Below the pieces are notes generated by a model. That model ran no database searches. It was given only the letters and a program-made list of their open reading frames with translations, and was not told the origin of the DNA. From contig OZ025271.1 in NCBI GenBank assembly GCA_964019165.1, positions 13,991,759 to 14,055,758 of the forward strand: a stretch of 64,000 nt of DNA, in the 5' to 3' direction. The position numbers were made by a program, and so were the translations under genes. The stretch comes from Mastigias papua (taxonomy: Eukaryota; Cnidaria; Scyphozoa; Rhizostomeae; Mastigiidae). Below are positions 11,555 through 23,364 of this stretch, piece after piece. Numbering within the stretch: position 1 is the first letter of the stretch; each line of letters starts with the position of its first letter.

Positions 11555-13260
11555 ATGCAACTTACCTGATAAGAAGTTATCTCGGAAAGGTAGAGTCTCC
11601 TGACAAAACGCCCACTTTCAACTAACAACTCGACATTCAACGAACGAGCCACAACGAAGTGAAACAAGGAAGCTAAAATAAGACTAAGTACTTCATGTGC
11701 ATGGGTTCCAATTTAAAATTAGACCTCAAACCATACAGAAGCGAACGGGTTGCAATATAAGACTTGATGGGTGATATTACAGGCCTAATTCCAATGAAAC
11801 AGGCAATGAAATGGAGATCAGCTACATTATATTACTAAACAATCCTAAATTGCATTGAAGTACGTCAGATTACAATGATGTGCTTGGAGAAAGGTGCTTG
11901 AACTCTTATCCTACCAATACGAAACTACATTTGGAAGTACAAACATATACCTGTTGAGCAAATAAATAGCAGACTCTTTCATCATGATAGCTTTTATCAC
12001 GAAATGTTGAAAAAGGAGGCATATTTTTGTCAGGCAACATTTTCTACGTTTCTGTAAGTTTTGTTTATTGCTTCAAAATGCCTGAACCATTTCTCATGGA
12101 TATATTTTGGGTCATATGAGTTACTTCTTCATCGTCTTTTTAATTGAGAAGTGGTTTTAATTTTGATAACAACGTTTTCTTGCAGTCCTCAGGTTTGCAC
12201 ATTGTATATAATTGTATTATCTGTTAGCAGACTTTTGGAATATATTATTCAATATCGCATCCTTCAGTAGCAAGATAGGTATGATGACTTGGACGCTCAA
12301 TGAATTTCTACTCGTTTGCTGTTGCAAAAGATTCGTGTCAGTATACCATCCATTCCCATGGACGATGGAGCTCAAGGGGCCGGAGGGCCTGGAAAAGTGA
12401 TATATGGATTGAAGAACGGTTGGGGTTTCATGTCTCCTGATTTTCATTAAATTTTGTAAAAACAATCTGGTCATACGCAGAATATTTAGTGTGACTTGGA
12501 GAGTGTGGCTAAATCGCAGCATTGCTTCCATTGTTACGGGATATACAGTTAGGTAATGATCAAACAGTTGGTCATTTTTTCAGGACGCCCCCCTCCCCAA
12601 ATTAAACTGTCTAGGTGCATAGTTGTTCTGAGGGTTTATTGCCCCTCTTTCTTTTATAGAAAAAGATACTTTTAAAAACCCAATACTGTAATTTTATGTT
12701 GTAAACAATCTCTATATAAGTTTTAATTCTTCTGCAATGAATTTAACAAATCAACTTTGATGCCAATCCCCAATATTAGATGAAATGGAATAAGTGAATA
12801 AAGCTGTAAAACTGATGCATATTTTTTATACGAAGCCGCAAATGGTGATTTCTAGCATCCTCTTTATCTTCAGTTAGTACTTTCTGTATAGCTATATTTC
12901 TGTCTCTAAAATTGAACTACCCCCCCCCCAGGCTCCCCCGATAAGAATATTGCTCTGCCTAATGCAATGAACTGAGTAATGAGCAACAGCCTCTGTTTGT
13001 AGAGTATGCTTATTCCACATACGAGGTAATTGCAATAGATCATCCATAAAGCTTATGTCTGTGTGAGCATGGCAACGTTCTCATCAAAATCAGGCTGTGC
13101 AGTGTGCATCAGTGGAAATCCTTTTGTCACTTCTTCGAATAGATAACAAACTTGAGTCTATGAATACGACCTGGTTATTTGCTACAACGATATTAATGCA
13201 AATTTGCAGATGTGAACATGGCTATCAACCATGATGCAACTGTAATTATCCTTTTTCAAC
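11555..13260. repeat. Segmental duplication, copy A (compact)
   Basis: This block matches, with moderate divergence and in the same order, the disjoint pieces at 13426-13636, 14047-14122, 16733-16837 and about 17900-18950. Anchor words are ATGCAACTTACCTGATAAGA, ACTAAGTACTTCATGTG, CACGAAATGTTGAA and GAGGTAATTGCAATAGATCA. On the minus strand both copies keep a CTTATCAG|GTAAGTTGCATTG splice-donor-like motif, so a duplicated non-coding first exon is possible. No coding frame is recognised. Confidence 0.75.
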
Positions 13261-13636
13261 CTTAATCGAAGGATCGTATAGTTATGTTTGAAGCCAATTT
13301 TGGTGGCCTACCTAAATGTAGGTAGGTTTTGTATGTTGCAAGGACAATTCACTATTTTGTAACTTGAAATGTTTAAACACTTTTGTATTATGCAAACAAC
13401 AACACGAGAAATTGTAGTATTTTAACAATGCAACTTACCTGATAAGACAATATAGTGGACATGTAGCGTATCTTGATAAAATTTTCACATTCAACTAATA
13501 CGTTGATTCTCTACGAATGATGCCACATAGAAAATGAAATAAGGACGCCTAAGTGAGACTAAGTACTTCATGTGTATACGTATCCAATTCAAACTGAAGT
13601 GTCCAGCCAGATTGATGGTTACAATATAAGTAAGAT

Positions 13637-14038
13637 CCCAGGAGGGGTACTCATTACATCTCTATACGGGGGGTCTGGTGCATGTCAGCACTTTGTAGCG
13701 GAACCCCAAATATTAAGTCACAGTTTAGAGGAGGCCCAAATATTGAGTCTCAAAATTGTTTAAGAATTGTTCCAAACATTGAAATGTGGACAATATAAGA
13801 TTATCGTTGTCATATTCATGGTATTAAAGCGTGATAATTTGTTTTTCTTTTATAACTTTGTTGTCAATTTTAAGACCCAAATATTGAATGTTTCTTATGC
13901 TGTAATTCTCAAACCCCAAATATTAACTTTTTAAAGCTGTTCTTCACAGACCCCAAATATGCTTGCATTTTTAAAATCTCAGACCCCAAATATTGACATG
14001 AACCCCCGTATAGAGAAGTAGGAAGTAACCCTCCTGGG
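13637..14038. mobile_element. 402-bp MITE with 8-bp target duplication
   Basis: The ends are inverted: left CCCAGGAGGGGTACTCATTA, right (inward) CCCAGGAGGGTTACTTCCTA, both followed by TCTATACGGGGG. The flanks are AGTAAGAT at 13629-13636 and again at 14039-14046, an exact 8-bp target duplication as in hAT, P and related superfamilies. ACCCCAAATATT words are repeated inside. Copy A of the segmental duplication lacks it, which confirms the empty site. Confidence 0.85.
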
Positions 14039-14124
14039 AGTAAGATTTAACGGGAGATGTCAAAGACTAAAATCCAATGAAAAGGCGATGAAATTGAGAT
14101 CAGTTGGATAATATCGATTTAATA

Positions 14125-14358
14125 CACCACTTTCACGGACCGCGCACCAGAGGACTGGGCCGAGATTTGGGGTGAAAGAAATTTTTTGTTGTATACAAAT
14201 ACCTATGAATACGGCTGGTTGATTGTGACTATCGATAGATATTTCGCGTGTCTCTCGTCGTTTTCATTTATTATCTGCTATTATTTGCTAATATATGATC
14301 TGGCTGCCTTGGGAAGAGTGTTTTCTCAAAACTTTTACGAGTACTTTAGGCTCACAGA
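14125..14358. repeat. Left terminal inverted repeat
   Basis: It pairs with 16497-16730 in inverted orientation with only isolated differences over about 230 bp. The open frame in it and its mirror are the same non-genic sequence seen twice. Confidence 0.9.
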
Positions 14359-14406
14359 AGTAGTATCTTACACTGGAGTGGCCTAATCCTACCCAGTCGT
14401 ATCGTA

Positions 14407-14722
14407 ATGGTCAATGGAAACTATGTTGTACTTGGTTGCCGAAATAGCAACTACAGATTGAAACAGTGGAAGAAGAAGGACTGTAATTAGCATAAAGATC
14501 TTTCTTATGGAAATTGCCCTTGTCCAAGACCTTTCACACTGTATCACTCCCCCAGCAAACTCCTCAACTCAGAAACGGGAAAGTCAGGATTTATAAAATG
14601 AGAAGGGTATCTGGAAGGGATACAGCTCGAACCCCAGGTGAGAGTGATATAGTTTGTTCAGAGTATTTTGTTGATGGAGCACTAACTGTTGAAAACTCAG
14701 ATCCAACTTGGATTTTAAGATA
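14407..14722 (+). pseudogene. THAP-domain remnant of the transposase
   Basis: From ATG 14407 the frame reads MVNGNYVVLGCRNSNYRLKQ. It gives the first cysteine of a THAP zinc finger (C-x(2-4)-C...C-x2-H) and then hits TAG about 27 codons in. The continuation CPCPRPFTLYHSPSK follows in the same frame. A frame change leads to IVCSEYFVDGALTVENSDPT, the characteristic THAP C-terminal part (CSEHFVDG.PT..NP.PT). THAP domains bind the terminal repeats of DNA transposons. This copy is broken by at least one stop and one frameshift. Confidence 0.75.
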
Positions 14723-15210
14723 GATAGCTGGAGTGAAAAAGCAAAGAAAAGTTTTGGTCTGTCAAACAGCTTCCAGCAACTGAGCATGTAGAAGAACTGA
14801 ATTCAAGTGCCCCCATGGATGTCATCTTCCTGAGGAGTCATCTTGTGTAAGCTGTCTAAATATGGGAGCACAAAGTGCTGCTTTGCGGAGTGAAATTGAA
14901 ATATTCAGAGCAGAACATTTTAAGCTAATGTGATAAAGTATCACATATACTTTTAAAAGAAAAATCTGTAAGAAAGCCATTTTAATGGATGCATAGAAAA
15001 CCTGATTCTACAATGTACTTTTACACTGGGTTGCAAGCTGTGACTATATATAACTTAATATCTAATGTATATAGCCTAGCCTGCCAACAATGATATATTG
15101 GAGGGGAAATCAAAGTAAACCAACATCAAAGTGTAAGTTCTCACTAACTAGGAGACAACATAGAGTGACCCATAGAGATCGGTTTCTAATGGTTCTTATA
15201 TGAATTAGAC

Positions 15211-15784
15211 TTGACATTTGAATGAGAATTTAGCAGATAGATTTTGTTTTTCCTCTGGTGTATCCTCAAAGACATTTACCACATGGATCAAAATTTTGGC
15301 AAGCTTAAATGGGAATACTCTCATTTTCTGGCTTCCAAGTGGCCTAATTCAATCAAATTTGCCTTCTGCACCCAAAAAGGTTAGCCCAAAAAACAAGATG
15401 CATAATAGACTGCACTGAGATTTTGTATAGAAAGGTCAAAGTCTTTGCATGTTAAAGAATGAACTTGGTCAGATTATAAGAATCACAACACAGTTAAATT
15501 TCTGATTGCAATGTCCCCAAATGGCTACATCATAGTCTTATTTTGATTTTTTAATTATTGCTCTTTGAATATGTCACCTGGGCTAGAGTAGAGTCTCAAA
15601 TGACTGCAGCAGAATGTGAAAAGACAGAAGATGTTGCTAATTTCAGAATTCATGATGAACTTGCCATTAATAGAATAAAAGAATTCAAGATAGTTACAAA
15701 TGCATTGCCAATAAATGCATTACCTTTAGTAGAAGGCATTATGGAGCTGTGTAGCAATAGGCAATATTCAAGCACCATTGATTG
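15211..15784 (+). pseudogene. DDE_Tnp_4-type transposase remnant
   Basis: Recognisable in pieces: LADRFCFSSGVSSKTFTTWI (the helix-turn-helix-like segment before the catalytic core), then in another frame IIDCTEI at 15402-15422 (first catalytic Asp, codon 15408-15410), then SDYKNHNTVKFLIAMSPNGY, then after a deletion the C-terminal KTEDVANFRIHDELAINRIK with the conserved RIHxExAI glutamate. The segment with the second catalytic Asp (usually ADKGFDI) is missing. Several frameshifts and stops are present. Confidence 0.8.
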
Positions 15785-15903
15785 AAAGTTGAGAAAGACC
15801 TAACTAGAAGAAGTTATACTGTTCACAAATTAGATGTTAAGTGCAAAAGATGAAACAGGCTTTATTTTTATTAAGGCTCAGGAAGCCAAGTGATAAGAAT
15901 AGT

Positions 15904-16013
15904 TTAACATATTATGGAATAGTATATGATAGTGAAGTAAAGTATAATATAGCATAGTACAGTATAGTATTGCATAGTGTAGTATATAGCATAGTATAGT
16001 ATGCTTTAGAAAT
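15904..16013. repeat. Degenerate (ATAGT)n tract
   Basis: The words ATAGT, ATAGC and AGTAT recur at 5- to 10-bp spacing in the transposon interior. It is a decayed pentanucleotide microsatellite. Confidence 0.6.
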
Positions 16014-16335
16014 GTTATGGTTATATACATTTACATATGGTTCTTTGCTGAGTGTCTGATTTCAAAATTTATGAAAATACTGAAGGAGCATAATGGACTA
16101 ATGTAACATTCTTCTGAGTTCCTTTCCAACTTTAGCCAGTGCTCTCTATCAAACTCCAACTTTTCAAGAAAATGGCTATGGTCATTACTGGTAAGTTCAT
16201 TAGGATGAAAGCTAGGACTTAAACCTGCCCCTGTACAGTGTAACTGGCCAGTATCTAACCCAACCCTGATCCAATTTGAACGGATCTGGAATCATATGGC
16301 TGCCATTCACATACAGTTTTTCACAATGTCTAGCA

Positions 16336-16455
16336 ATATCTGCTTGGACGCCCTCAGCTGTTTTATTCTTCCTTCTTTCCACTAATTCTCAATCCCCGAA
16401 GACGTAAGAAGTCCTTCAATTCATTAACTTTCTTTGTAGATATCGTTGCGAAATC
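16336..16455 (-). pseudogene. SAP-domain remnant of the second transposon protein
   Basis: On the minus strand the frame TKKVNELKDFLRLRGLRISG KKEE is a clear SAP motif (LKxFLRxRGLxxSGKKxEL), followed at once by TAA. Farther along the minus strand, pieces such as KTAEGVQADI and PDPFKLDQG continue in other frames. A SAP plus YqaJ-type protein on the opposite strand to the transposase is a known feature of ISL2EU-type elements; YqaJ itself is not clearly visible here. Confidence 0.6.
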
Positions 16456-16496
16456 TCTGTTGCTCGATTAGGCCTATTTGCCATCGCAGTTGTGAG

Positions 16497-16730
16497 CTGT
16501 GAAACCTAAAGTACTCGTAAAAGTTTTGAGAAAACACTCTTCCCAAGGCAGCCAGATCACATATTAGCAAATAATAGCAGATAATAAATGAAAACGACGA
16601 GAGACACGCGAAATATCTATCGATAGTCACAATCAACCAGCCGTATTCATAGGTATTTGTATACAACAAAAAATTTCTTTCACCCCAAATCTCGGCCCAG
16701 TCCTCTGGTGCGCGGTCCGTGAAAGTGGTG
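16497..16730. repeat. Right terminal inverted repeat
   Basis: The mirror of 14125-14358; see that entry. It ends ...CCGTGAAAGTGGTG and is followed by the TA of the target site. Confidence 0.9.
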
Positions 16731-16837
16731 TATACGTCATTGCACTGTGACGTACGTCAGATTACGAGACGGTGCAGGGATAAAAGGACTTTAACTCTTA
16801 CCCCACCCAAATGGAAATACATTTATAAGTAACTGCG

Positions 16838-17154
16838 TACAGTAAATCTTCTAATTGGCCATTCAACGAAAAGCCCCCCTTGAATAAGTCCCATTGAAAG
16901 CACTTCAAATTGCTACTAAGCCCCCATCCTTGAGTACACCGCACACCAAATGATGGTAAATACTTTGATAAAGACTAGTAATTGAATGTTGACTGTTCGT
17001 TTAGTATTATGATGGGGAATAGAAGCTTTGACAATGAACTTTTTATGTGACATAGGTCAATTAATTTTATAGCGCCCACGTTCGAATAAGCTCAGCCCAA
17101 TTGATGTCAAAAATGTATAAGCAACCCAGTAACTAATTCAAGGATTTTATGATA
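16838..17154. mobile_element. MITE-like element, TACCGTA family
   Basis: The left end is TACAGTAAATCTTCTAATTG; the right end is diverged (inward TATCATAAAATCCTTGAATT). The interior matches other copies (CAACGAAAAGCCCCCCTTGA, CCTTGAGTACACC, GACTGTTCGTTTAGTATTATG). It is absent from copy A of the segmental duplication. Confidence 0.65.
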
Positions 17155-17319
17155 TAGTTTTTGAGGTAGCGGCCACTTGTAACTTGCGGAGACTTGTAGC
17201 TTGTGGACATTTGTAGCTTGATATAGCAAACATCCACTTCACGCACGAATTATCGGTATCCACTGACTTTGGTGGTAATCCACTTGTGTGAAAAGTCTGT
17301 TGTTACTACAGAACTTCAC

Positions 17320-17898
17320 TATAGCACGAAAAAGCGGAAACATTCTTTTAGCATACTGTAAAATAGCACGATTTTACAGGGAGCAGAATATAAAAGAAGT
17401 AAATCACAAAAATACACAAGTTCCTTTGTAGCAATAAATGTCTCTAATTATCCAATGAAAACGCAATACTCTAAACACGATCGACGACTTTGACTGAACC
17501 TCACGACAACACTGTTAACGACGACTTCACATAACGACTGACTACACAGAACATTAAATGCTTTATTTATATCAACACACATGACGTAACAAAATAATTA
17601 TAACATATGACGGACTAAGGGGGCAATGCAATGGCATGGTAACACAACACAACAAACGACAGTACACTAAGATTAGACAATACGTCACAGACAAGTAAAG
17701 CAACATGATGACAGTAACAGTTGGAGATGATGATGATGATGCAACACTTATGATGACGGGGCAACAAAAAACGGAACACATAGGAACAGAGAACCAACGT
17801 TACTGAACATGACGAAATGAGGATAAAAATAAAACTAGTATTATAACAATACAAGCTTTCAGTATGCTAAAAGAATGTTTCCGCTTTTTCGTGCTATA
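17320..17898. mobile_element. 579-bp MITE with 39-bp perfect terminal inverted repeats
   Basis: TATAGCACGAAAAAGCGGAA at 17320 continues perfectly to ...TTTTAGCATACTG at 17358. The exact inverted copy is 17860-17898. The palindromic TATA at the borders is compatible with a TA target duplication (Tc1/mariner-like), but that is inference. The interior has no transposase; the Cys/Ser-rich frame on the minus strand near 17600-17780 is low-complexity. It is absent from copy A. Confidence 0.85.
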
Positions 17899-18950
17899 AT
17901 CCACTTATGATTTTTCTGTTGTTTCATTAAAGTAGTTTTTATGACGAAATGTTGAAGTGAGAAGCTCATCATATTGTCAGGCAACATTTCCTACGATTCT
18001 GCCAGTTTGTTTCATTGTACCAAAATGTCTTAAGAATTTCTCATCGGCACATTTTACATTGTTTCAGTTATGCCTTCATTGTTTTTCTTTTATTTGAGAA
18101 GTGGTTTTTATTTTGATAACAACATTTTCATGCAGTCGTCACGCTTGCACATTGTATATAAATATATTATCTGTTAGTCTACTTTCAAAATATTTTAACC
18201 AGTGTCGTTTCCTCTAGCAGCAAAATAAAATGACTTAGATGCTCATTGAGTTTCTACCAGCTTCCTGTTGTGAAAGATTTGTAATACTATACCATCCATT
18301 CCCATTGGCAACGGAACTCTAATTGACCGGAGGGCCTAGGGGATTATAGCCCCTCTAATTTTTCTAGAAAAGGTACTTTTCAAAATCAAATACTGGAATC
18401 TTACGTTTTTGAAATAACTTTATAGAAGCTTTCATTCTGTTGGTATGAGTTTAACAAATCGACTTTGATGCCAATCACCAATATTATACATAGGGATTTA
18501 ATTAATCAAGCTATCAATAAAACTGCCGCCTAGTTTTCATATGGTGGCTTCTAGCATCCTCTTGATCACCATTCACAACTTTCTATATACCTACATTGCT
18601 TGTCTCCACAACTGAGCAGCCCCCCCCCCCCGTCTCCCCAATAAAATAGAAATATTGTCCTGCTGACTTTAATGAAATGAATTGAATAACAAACCAGCCT
18701 CTGTTTGCAGACAGCTTTTATTCCACATAAGCGAGGTAATTGCAATAGATCATCCATAAAATCTGTGTCTGTATCAGCATGGTTAGATTATTATCAACAC
18801 CAAGCTAATCCTTGTGTATCATTGGAAATCCTTTTATCATTACTTGGAATGGAATAGAACCTTGAGTAAATGATTACGCACTGGTTACTTTCAACAGCGA
18901 TATCGATAAAACTCTGGAAATGTGAACATTGCTAGCAGCAATACTCATAT

Positions 18951-19433
18951 GGCAAATGGGCCTAACTTGTGAAACAACGCAAATTCAGAGCTTTTGACAC
19001 AGGTGAGCAATCTGAGTTGAGATAGCCTGAAATATTGTCATATTCTGATGAGCCTTGATTGATCTATGTCAGGACGACTCAGTGAAGCAATTTCGATTCC
19101 ACATTCTGTAACTTTTTAACAATCAGCAAATAAACTACAATAATTCATTTTAATTTGCTCTATAGAAATTATTGTCATTTGTAATCAACTAGGTTTCGAA
19201 TTCATTCCTTCATCGTAGTTTATATCCTGATACATCAGTATGAAACTAAGAAGCATAAAAAATGTATTGAATATAAAATGCATAAGGGAATTCGAAAAAG
19301 CACCACCATGCCAAAATTGTTTATACGCCGATTTCGAAGAAAAAGAGTCTTCCCTCAATTGAAACCAATGGCGTAAGAAAATCGCCGGGGACTCTTGGGA
19401 ATAAATTATTTGACGCAAAGACTTGTATGTATA
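18951..19433. other. No gene identified
   Basis: No exon or repeat signal beyond short chance frames. Confidence 0.3.
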
Positions 19434-19560
19434 TACCGTAATGCTTCGATTAAGCGTTTATTAAGTTATGTGATATTTTAGGGGGCGTCTACTTGAATGG
19501 TGCATTTAATAGAGAGGGAATTTAATGAATTTTTGTACCTTCTCCTTCCTATGCAATAGG

Positions 19561-19650
<90 letters not shown>

Positions 19651-20029
19651 GTTTCCATAGAGATTACAAAAAACATCTAAATCTAAGCTCAAAAACGCCT
19701 AAGTCTAGTTCACAGTCATCATCAACATCGTCTTCCTTGATGATATTTTTGGAGCAGGTTCGGTTATGTCTTCTTCCATTACTTCAAATGGATTTTCATG
19801 TAAGCTTCCTTCACTAAGATATTAAGCTCTTCCATCAGCACACTGTTCCGCCGTTAAAGCAGGAAATCATCTCACCTTTGCTATCATCAACTGGTAGCGA
19901 CAACAGGGGCATCTGTTCGAGGTGGGCGTTTAATAGAATGAAGCGATTATTAAAACAAGCTTAAAATAGAGAGTGCTTATTCGAGGGGGCCTTAAAAAGA
20001 GGGGGATGTTTAATTGAAGCATAACGGTA
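19434..20029. mobile_element. MITE-like element with internal TA tract (TACCGTAATGCTTCGATTAA ends)
   Basis: Left end TACCGTAATGCTTCGATTAA. Right end read inward TACCGTTATGCTTCAATTAA. Both are followed by a (G/C)-rich zone (AGGGGGCGTC; CCCCCTC). This is a longer relative of the TACCGTA elements with a (TA)n microsatellite at 19563-19648. No coding frame is seen. Confidence 0.7.
19563..19648. repeat. (TA)n microsatellite
   Basis: About 86 bp of TA within the element at 19434-20029. Confidence 0.97.
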
Positions 20030-23000
20030 AACCATTTCACTCTTTACATTGGCCACTGCTTCAGCGAGCAGACTTGACGTCCCTTGTGGGACATGACAAC
20101 GTTGGGGGCAATTAGTAATTACACTAGCCTTAATCTATGTTAGGTACACCACTGCTTTAAATAAAATTTCCAATTGAATAATCTCACTTCCAAGAACATT
20201 ATAAAACATATTTCCCAGGGGATGGCATATTTGTAGATTTATGGTTCAGTAAGCAATATATGCATGGTACATGAAGTGCTCGCATATATAGGAAATGAAT
20301 TAAAGACAAACTTAGCGATAATCTAGAATGACAATTAGGTCATCAAAGCAATAACACAGTAATTCTAATTGCCATAAACAGTAGAGACAGAGGATCAAAA
20401 GGCCTATTACTATTCTTTAAGAACATGTAATCTAATTAACCATTTTGCCACTTTTTACCAAAATCTCTGACAATCAACGATAAATGATGAGGTGCAATCA
20501 AGGATTAAATTTTGGAAAGATTCACTTTAGAAAACTTTTAAGTGATAGCTTAGTTAAAAAATTTCATCTGCTGTTACTTATTTCTGTTGTATTTATCACC
20601 AATGCGAAAATCTCTGACATTCACAGATTACAAGCAAGCTGTATGCCGAAAATGTACAATGTCTTTCCAAGTTATTCACCATTTGATTGGCCATAACCAT
20701 CACCAATGATAAAATCGACTTTATTTTTATGGACTAAATATCTATGATTAGTTCACTGTTATGCAGTTTAAAACACACACTGAGATTATACTGTCTCAGT
20801 TACGTTAATCTACAATCTTATTATTGCTGTTGCTGGAAATAGGCTTAATCAGGGGGTTGAGTTCTGTTGGCAGAAATCCACTTCATTTTTGCATGTATGT
20901 CAGAAGTATAAAGTGCTTAATGAGAATTATTGCAGCTTAATGTGGCTAGAAAGCTGTCAATGTTAATTCATTTCTAAACTTGTGTTACGAAACTGTCATC
21001 ATCCAACCTGACTGACCTTCTTGTTCATCCGCATAAACTATTATTACCATCATTATTACATATCATATACATTTTAAGTTTAATTACATCTTTAATGCAT
21101 GTAAATTATTTAGCTGTTAATTATAATTTATAATTAGACATGATAAATTAAGTTTACATAAAACTTCTTAAGTAATTTGTATGTGTATCTGGTTTGAAAA
21201 TAACCAATTATGATATAAACAGAATTGATACAATTTGTTAAATAGGATCAATATCAAAATTTGATAAAATATTTGATCATATTATAAGCATCAAGGAAAT
21301 AGTACGTCTTTGTGGAATTTCTCAAAGGTGAGTAAACAATTTGGATGAATGAAAAAATGGCAATATAGATTGATAGATTAACTTTGGTCGAAATCAGACA
21401 AAAACGAGGTAAAGAGAAACTTTAATCAAGTTTAGTAGCAATTATTAACTTGCCATTAATTGGTTCATTGTATCTAGTTAATTGCAGCTCCTTCCCGACT
21501 TCTTCTGTAACTTTTCCTGCACATCTTCTTCCATAGACTCTTGTAGATTCCATCTTTTATAAATTTGTTTTCTTTCTGTTTCTTCAGTTTCACGTTAATC
21601 ACAGATGGATCCAGAAAGGGACCGTTTGGCCATGGTCCCCTAACAATGAAAATTTATCATATGAAATTGAGCATATAGCATATGCTGAATCTGTTTAACA
21701 TGTCCATTGTGTTTAGGGTCACGTGTCCATTATAATTGTGACAATATGAATAAAGCGGAGTATAGAATGCAAAGCTTAGCAACTGCAGTTTGCCTGTCGT
21801 AACATATCATACTAAGCATATAGATGATTTCATTTATAGCATTTTTGCATTAAATTACCAATGAGAATGTATCCTTCTACAGCTATCATCTTGTACGGTA
21901 TTGTCACAGCGTATTGTCACAGCGTATTGTTACTGCATAGTGCCAATTCGTGCCTATCATCTGATTTCCAATGGCATTTATTACGAAAACGTAGCACAAT
22001 AAGTCATAGATTTCTTGAAGTTAATATTATTTCCCATAGTATGACATGGATCTCTCTACTTTGCTAGTGAATTTCAATGCCACAAGTATTCGTCTTAGCA
22101 ATGGATAGAGCATTCAAAGTAGGCCTAATTTGCTTGTGAAACAGTTCTAAATTCATGGCAAACATTTTCATTGGTAAAGCAATCACAACATAGAATGTAA
22201 TCTGCAAAACTATTTTCACATATTTTCGGGATTTTCAAGTGCCTCAGTGGCCTATGCCTACATAATTGTTCTCAAGTTCAATTATGGAAGAACATTTTTA
22301 GAAATTGAGCTAATAACTTTCATCTTTATATCTTTTAATTTCTGGATTGACATATAATGATGTATATTTCTTATATTTATTCCTAGTTGGATTTTTGTCA
22401 CAGAGCTGTATTTTTCATTTGCACAATTTCTCATTAGAGTAAAATCAGGAAAGGCATCAGAACGGTAGGGAGCACGATGATTTTAGCTCCTTCATCTTTA
22501 TAAATGACTCTCCGAGTTTAATCTGCTTTTCATTCTCGAATTATCGTGGGTCCGCCCCCAAACAACAATGCAATTCAATCAAATCTTAGCCTAGAAGATG
22601 CGTCTTTGTAGCCATTCTAAAAGGCAATACTTACAGAATTTTATGTCACATAAGGTACAGGCATGTTGGGTCTTTCAAAGTCACTGAACAATGTCATCCA
22701 CATTCCAAGGTGCAATTCCCTCAAACATACTTCCCCGATAGTACGGTTAAATTGTACAAGACAGAATAGTCTCGAAATACCTTCCAGCTTTCTTTCAGCA
22801 AGGACTTAGCTTACTCTAGTTGCTTCTATGAAAAAAGCCTTAGAAGACTCGATGTATGATTCTACCCAATTGGCTCTCCTCAATCTTCGATGCTGCATCC
22901 ACCCATGAGATTAAACATAATCCAAACAGGATGATGATCCTAACCGTAATCTGATTATCTACATACAGAATATCTGACTATTAAATTCAATGTAATAAAT

Positions 23001-23150
23001 TGTACAGATAATAGAATATAAAATACAGCAGGTTCTAATGTAAAAAGCATGTAAGCAATTGATTTATAAGAATGTGAGTTGTGGTGCTTCTTATAATCTG
23101 CTTGTTGGATAAGTGGCATCCCACGCTGAATCATCGTGTTGCGTATCATT
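20030..23150. other. No gene identified
   Basis: AT-rich sequence with no supported exon. The only local repeat is a doubled TTGTCACAGCGTA at about 21900-21930. Confidence 0.35.
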
Positions 23151-23364
23151 ATCTAACGTGCAGAGAACACGGAGGCAGAGAGAGGAGACGGCGATGTTGA
23201 CTGTACTCTGACTCTACTCTGACTTAACGTTACTTTACAGATAACATGGATATATACATAAACATTGAACAACCCAAAATCAACATGATCACGTACAGGA
23301 AGGGTTTGGTTGTTGTTATTGTTAGAGGATGTTAGAGGATTGCTGATTAGGCTCATGTTGCGAT

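Larger units (their letters stand above)
14125..16730. mobile_element. ISL2EU-like DNA transposon with ~235-bp terminal inverted repeats (defective)
   Basis: The terminal repeats 14125-14358 and 16497-16730 are nearly identical inverted copies starting CACCACTTTCACGGACCGCG. They are flanked by TA on both sides (14123-14124 and 16731-16732), consistent with a 2-bp target duplication. The interior keeps remnants of a THAP domain and a DDE_Tnp_4-type transposase on the plus strand, and a SAP-domain remnant on the minus strand. This mix of THAP-DDE transposase plus a second protein fits ISL2EU (PIF/Harbinger-related) elements. Stops and deletions show it cannot encode a working transposase. The near-identical TIRs contrast with the decayed coding part, so it may have moved as a non-autonomous derivative. 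Confidence 0.8.
13426..18950. repeat. Segmental duplication, copy B, expanded by transposon insertions
   Basis: The partner of 11555-13260. Removing four inserted elements (13637-14038, 14125-16730, 16838-17154, 17320-17898) brings it back to nearly the length and order of copy A. It therefore serves as an internal reference showing that each of these was inserted after the duplication. Confidence 0.7.

Noticed and set aside
14186..14386. Frame LYTNTYEYGWLIVTIDRYFA present at two places
   Set aside because: It is the terminal inverted repeat of the ISL2EU-like element read from both ends; no independent gene.
17572..17854. Cys/Ser/Val-rich minus-strand frames as small secreted proteins
   Set aside because: They fall inside a non-autonomous MITE, include simple-repeat codons and lack splice or promoter context.
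19040..19060. Further hammerhead (CTGATGA words at 19.0, 28.1 and 44.3 kb)
   Set aside because: No stem II followed by GAAA at the required spacing.
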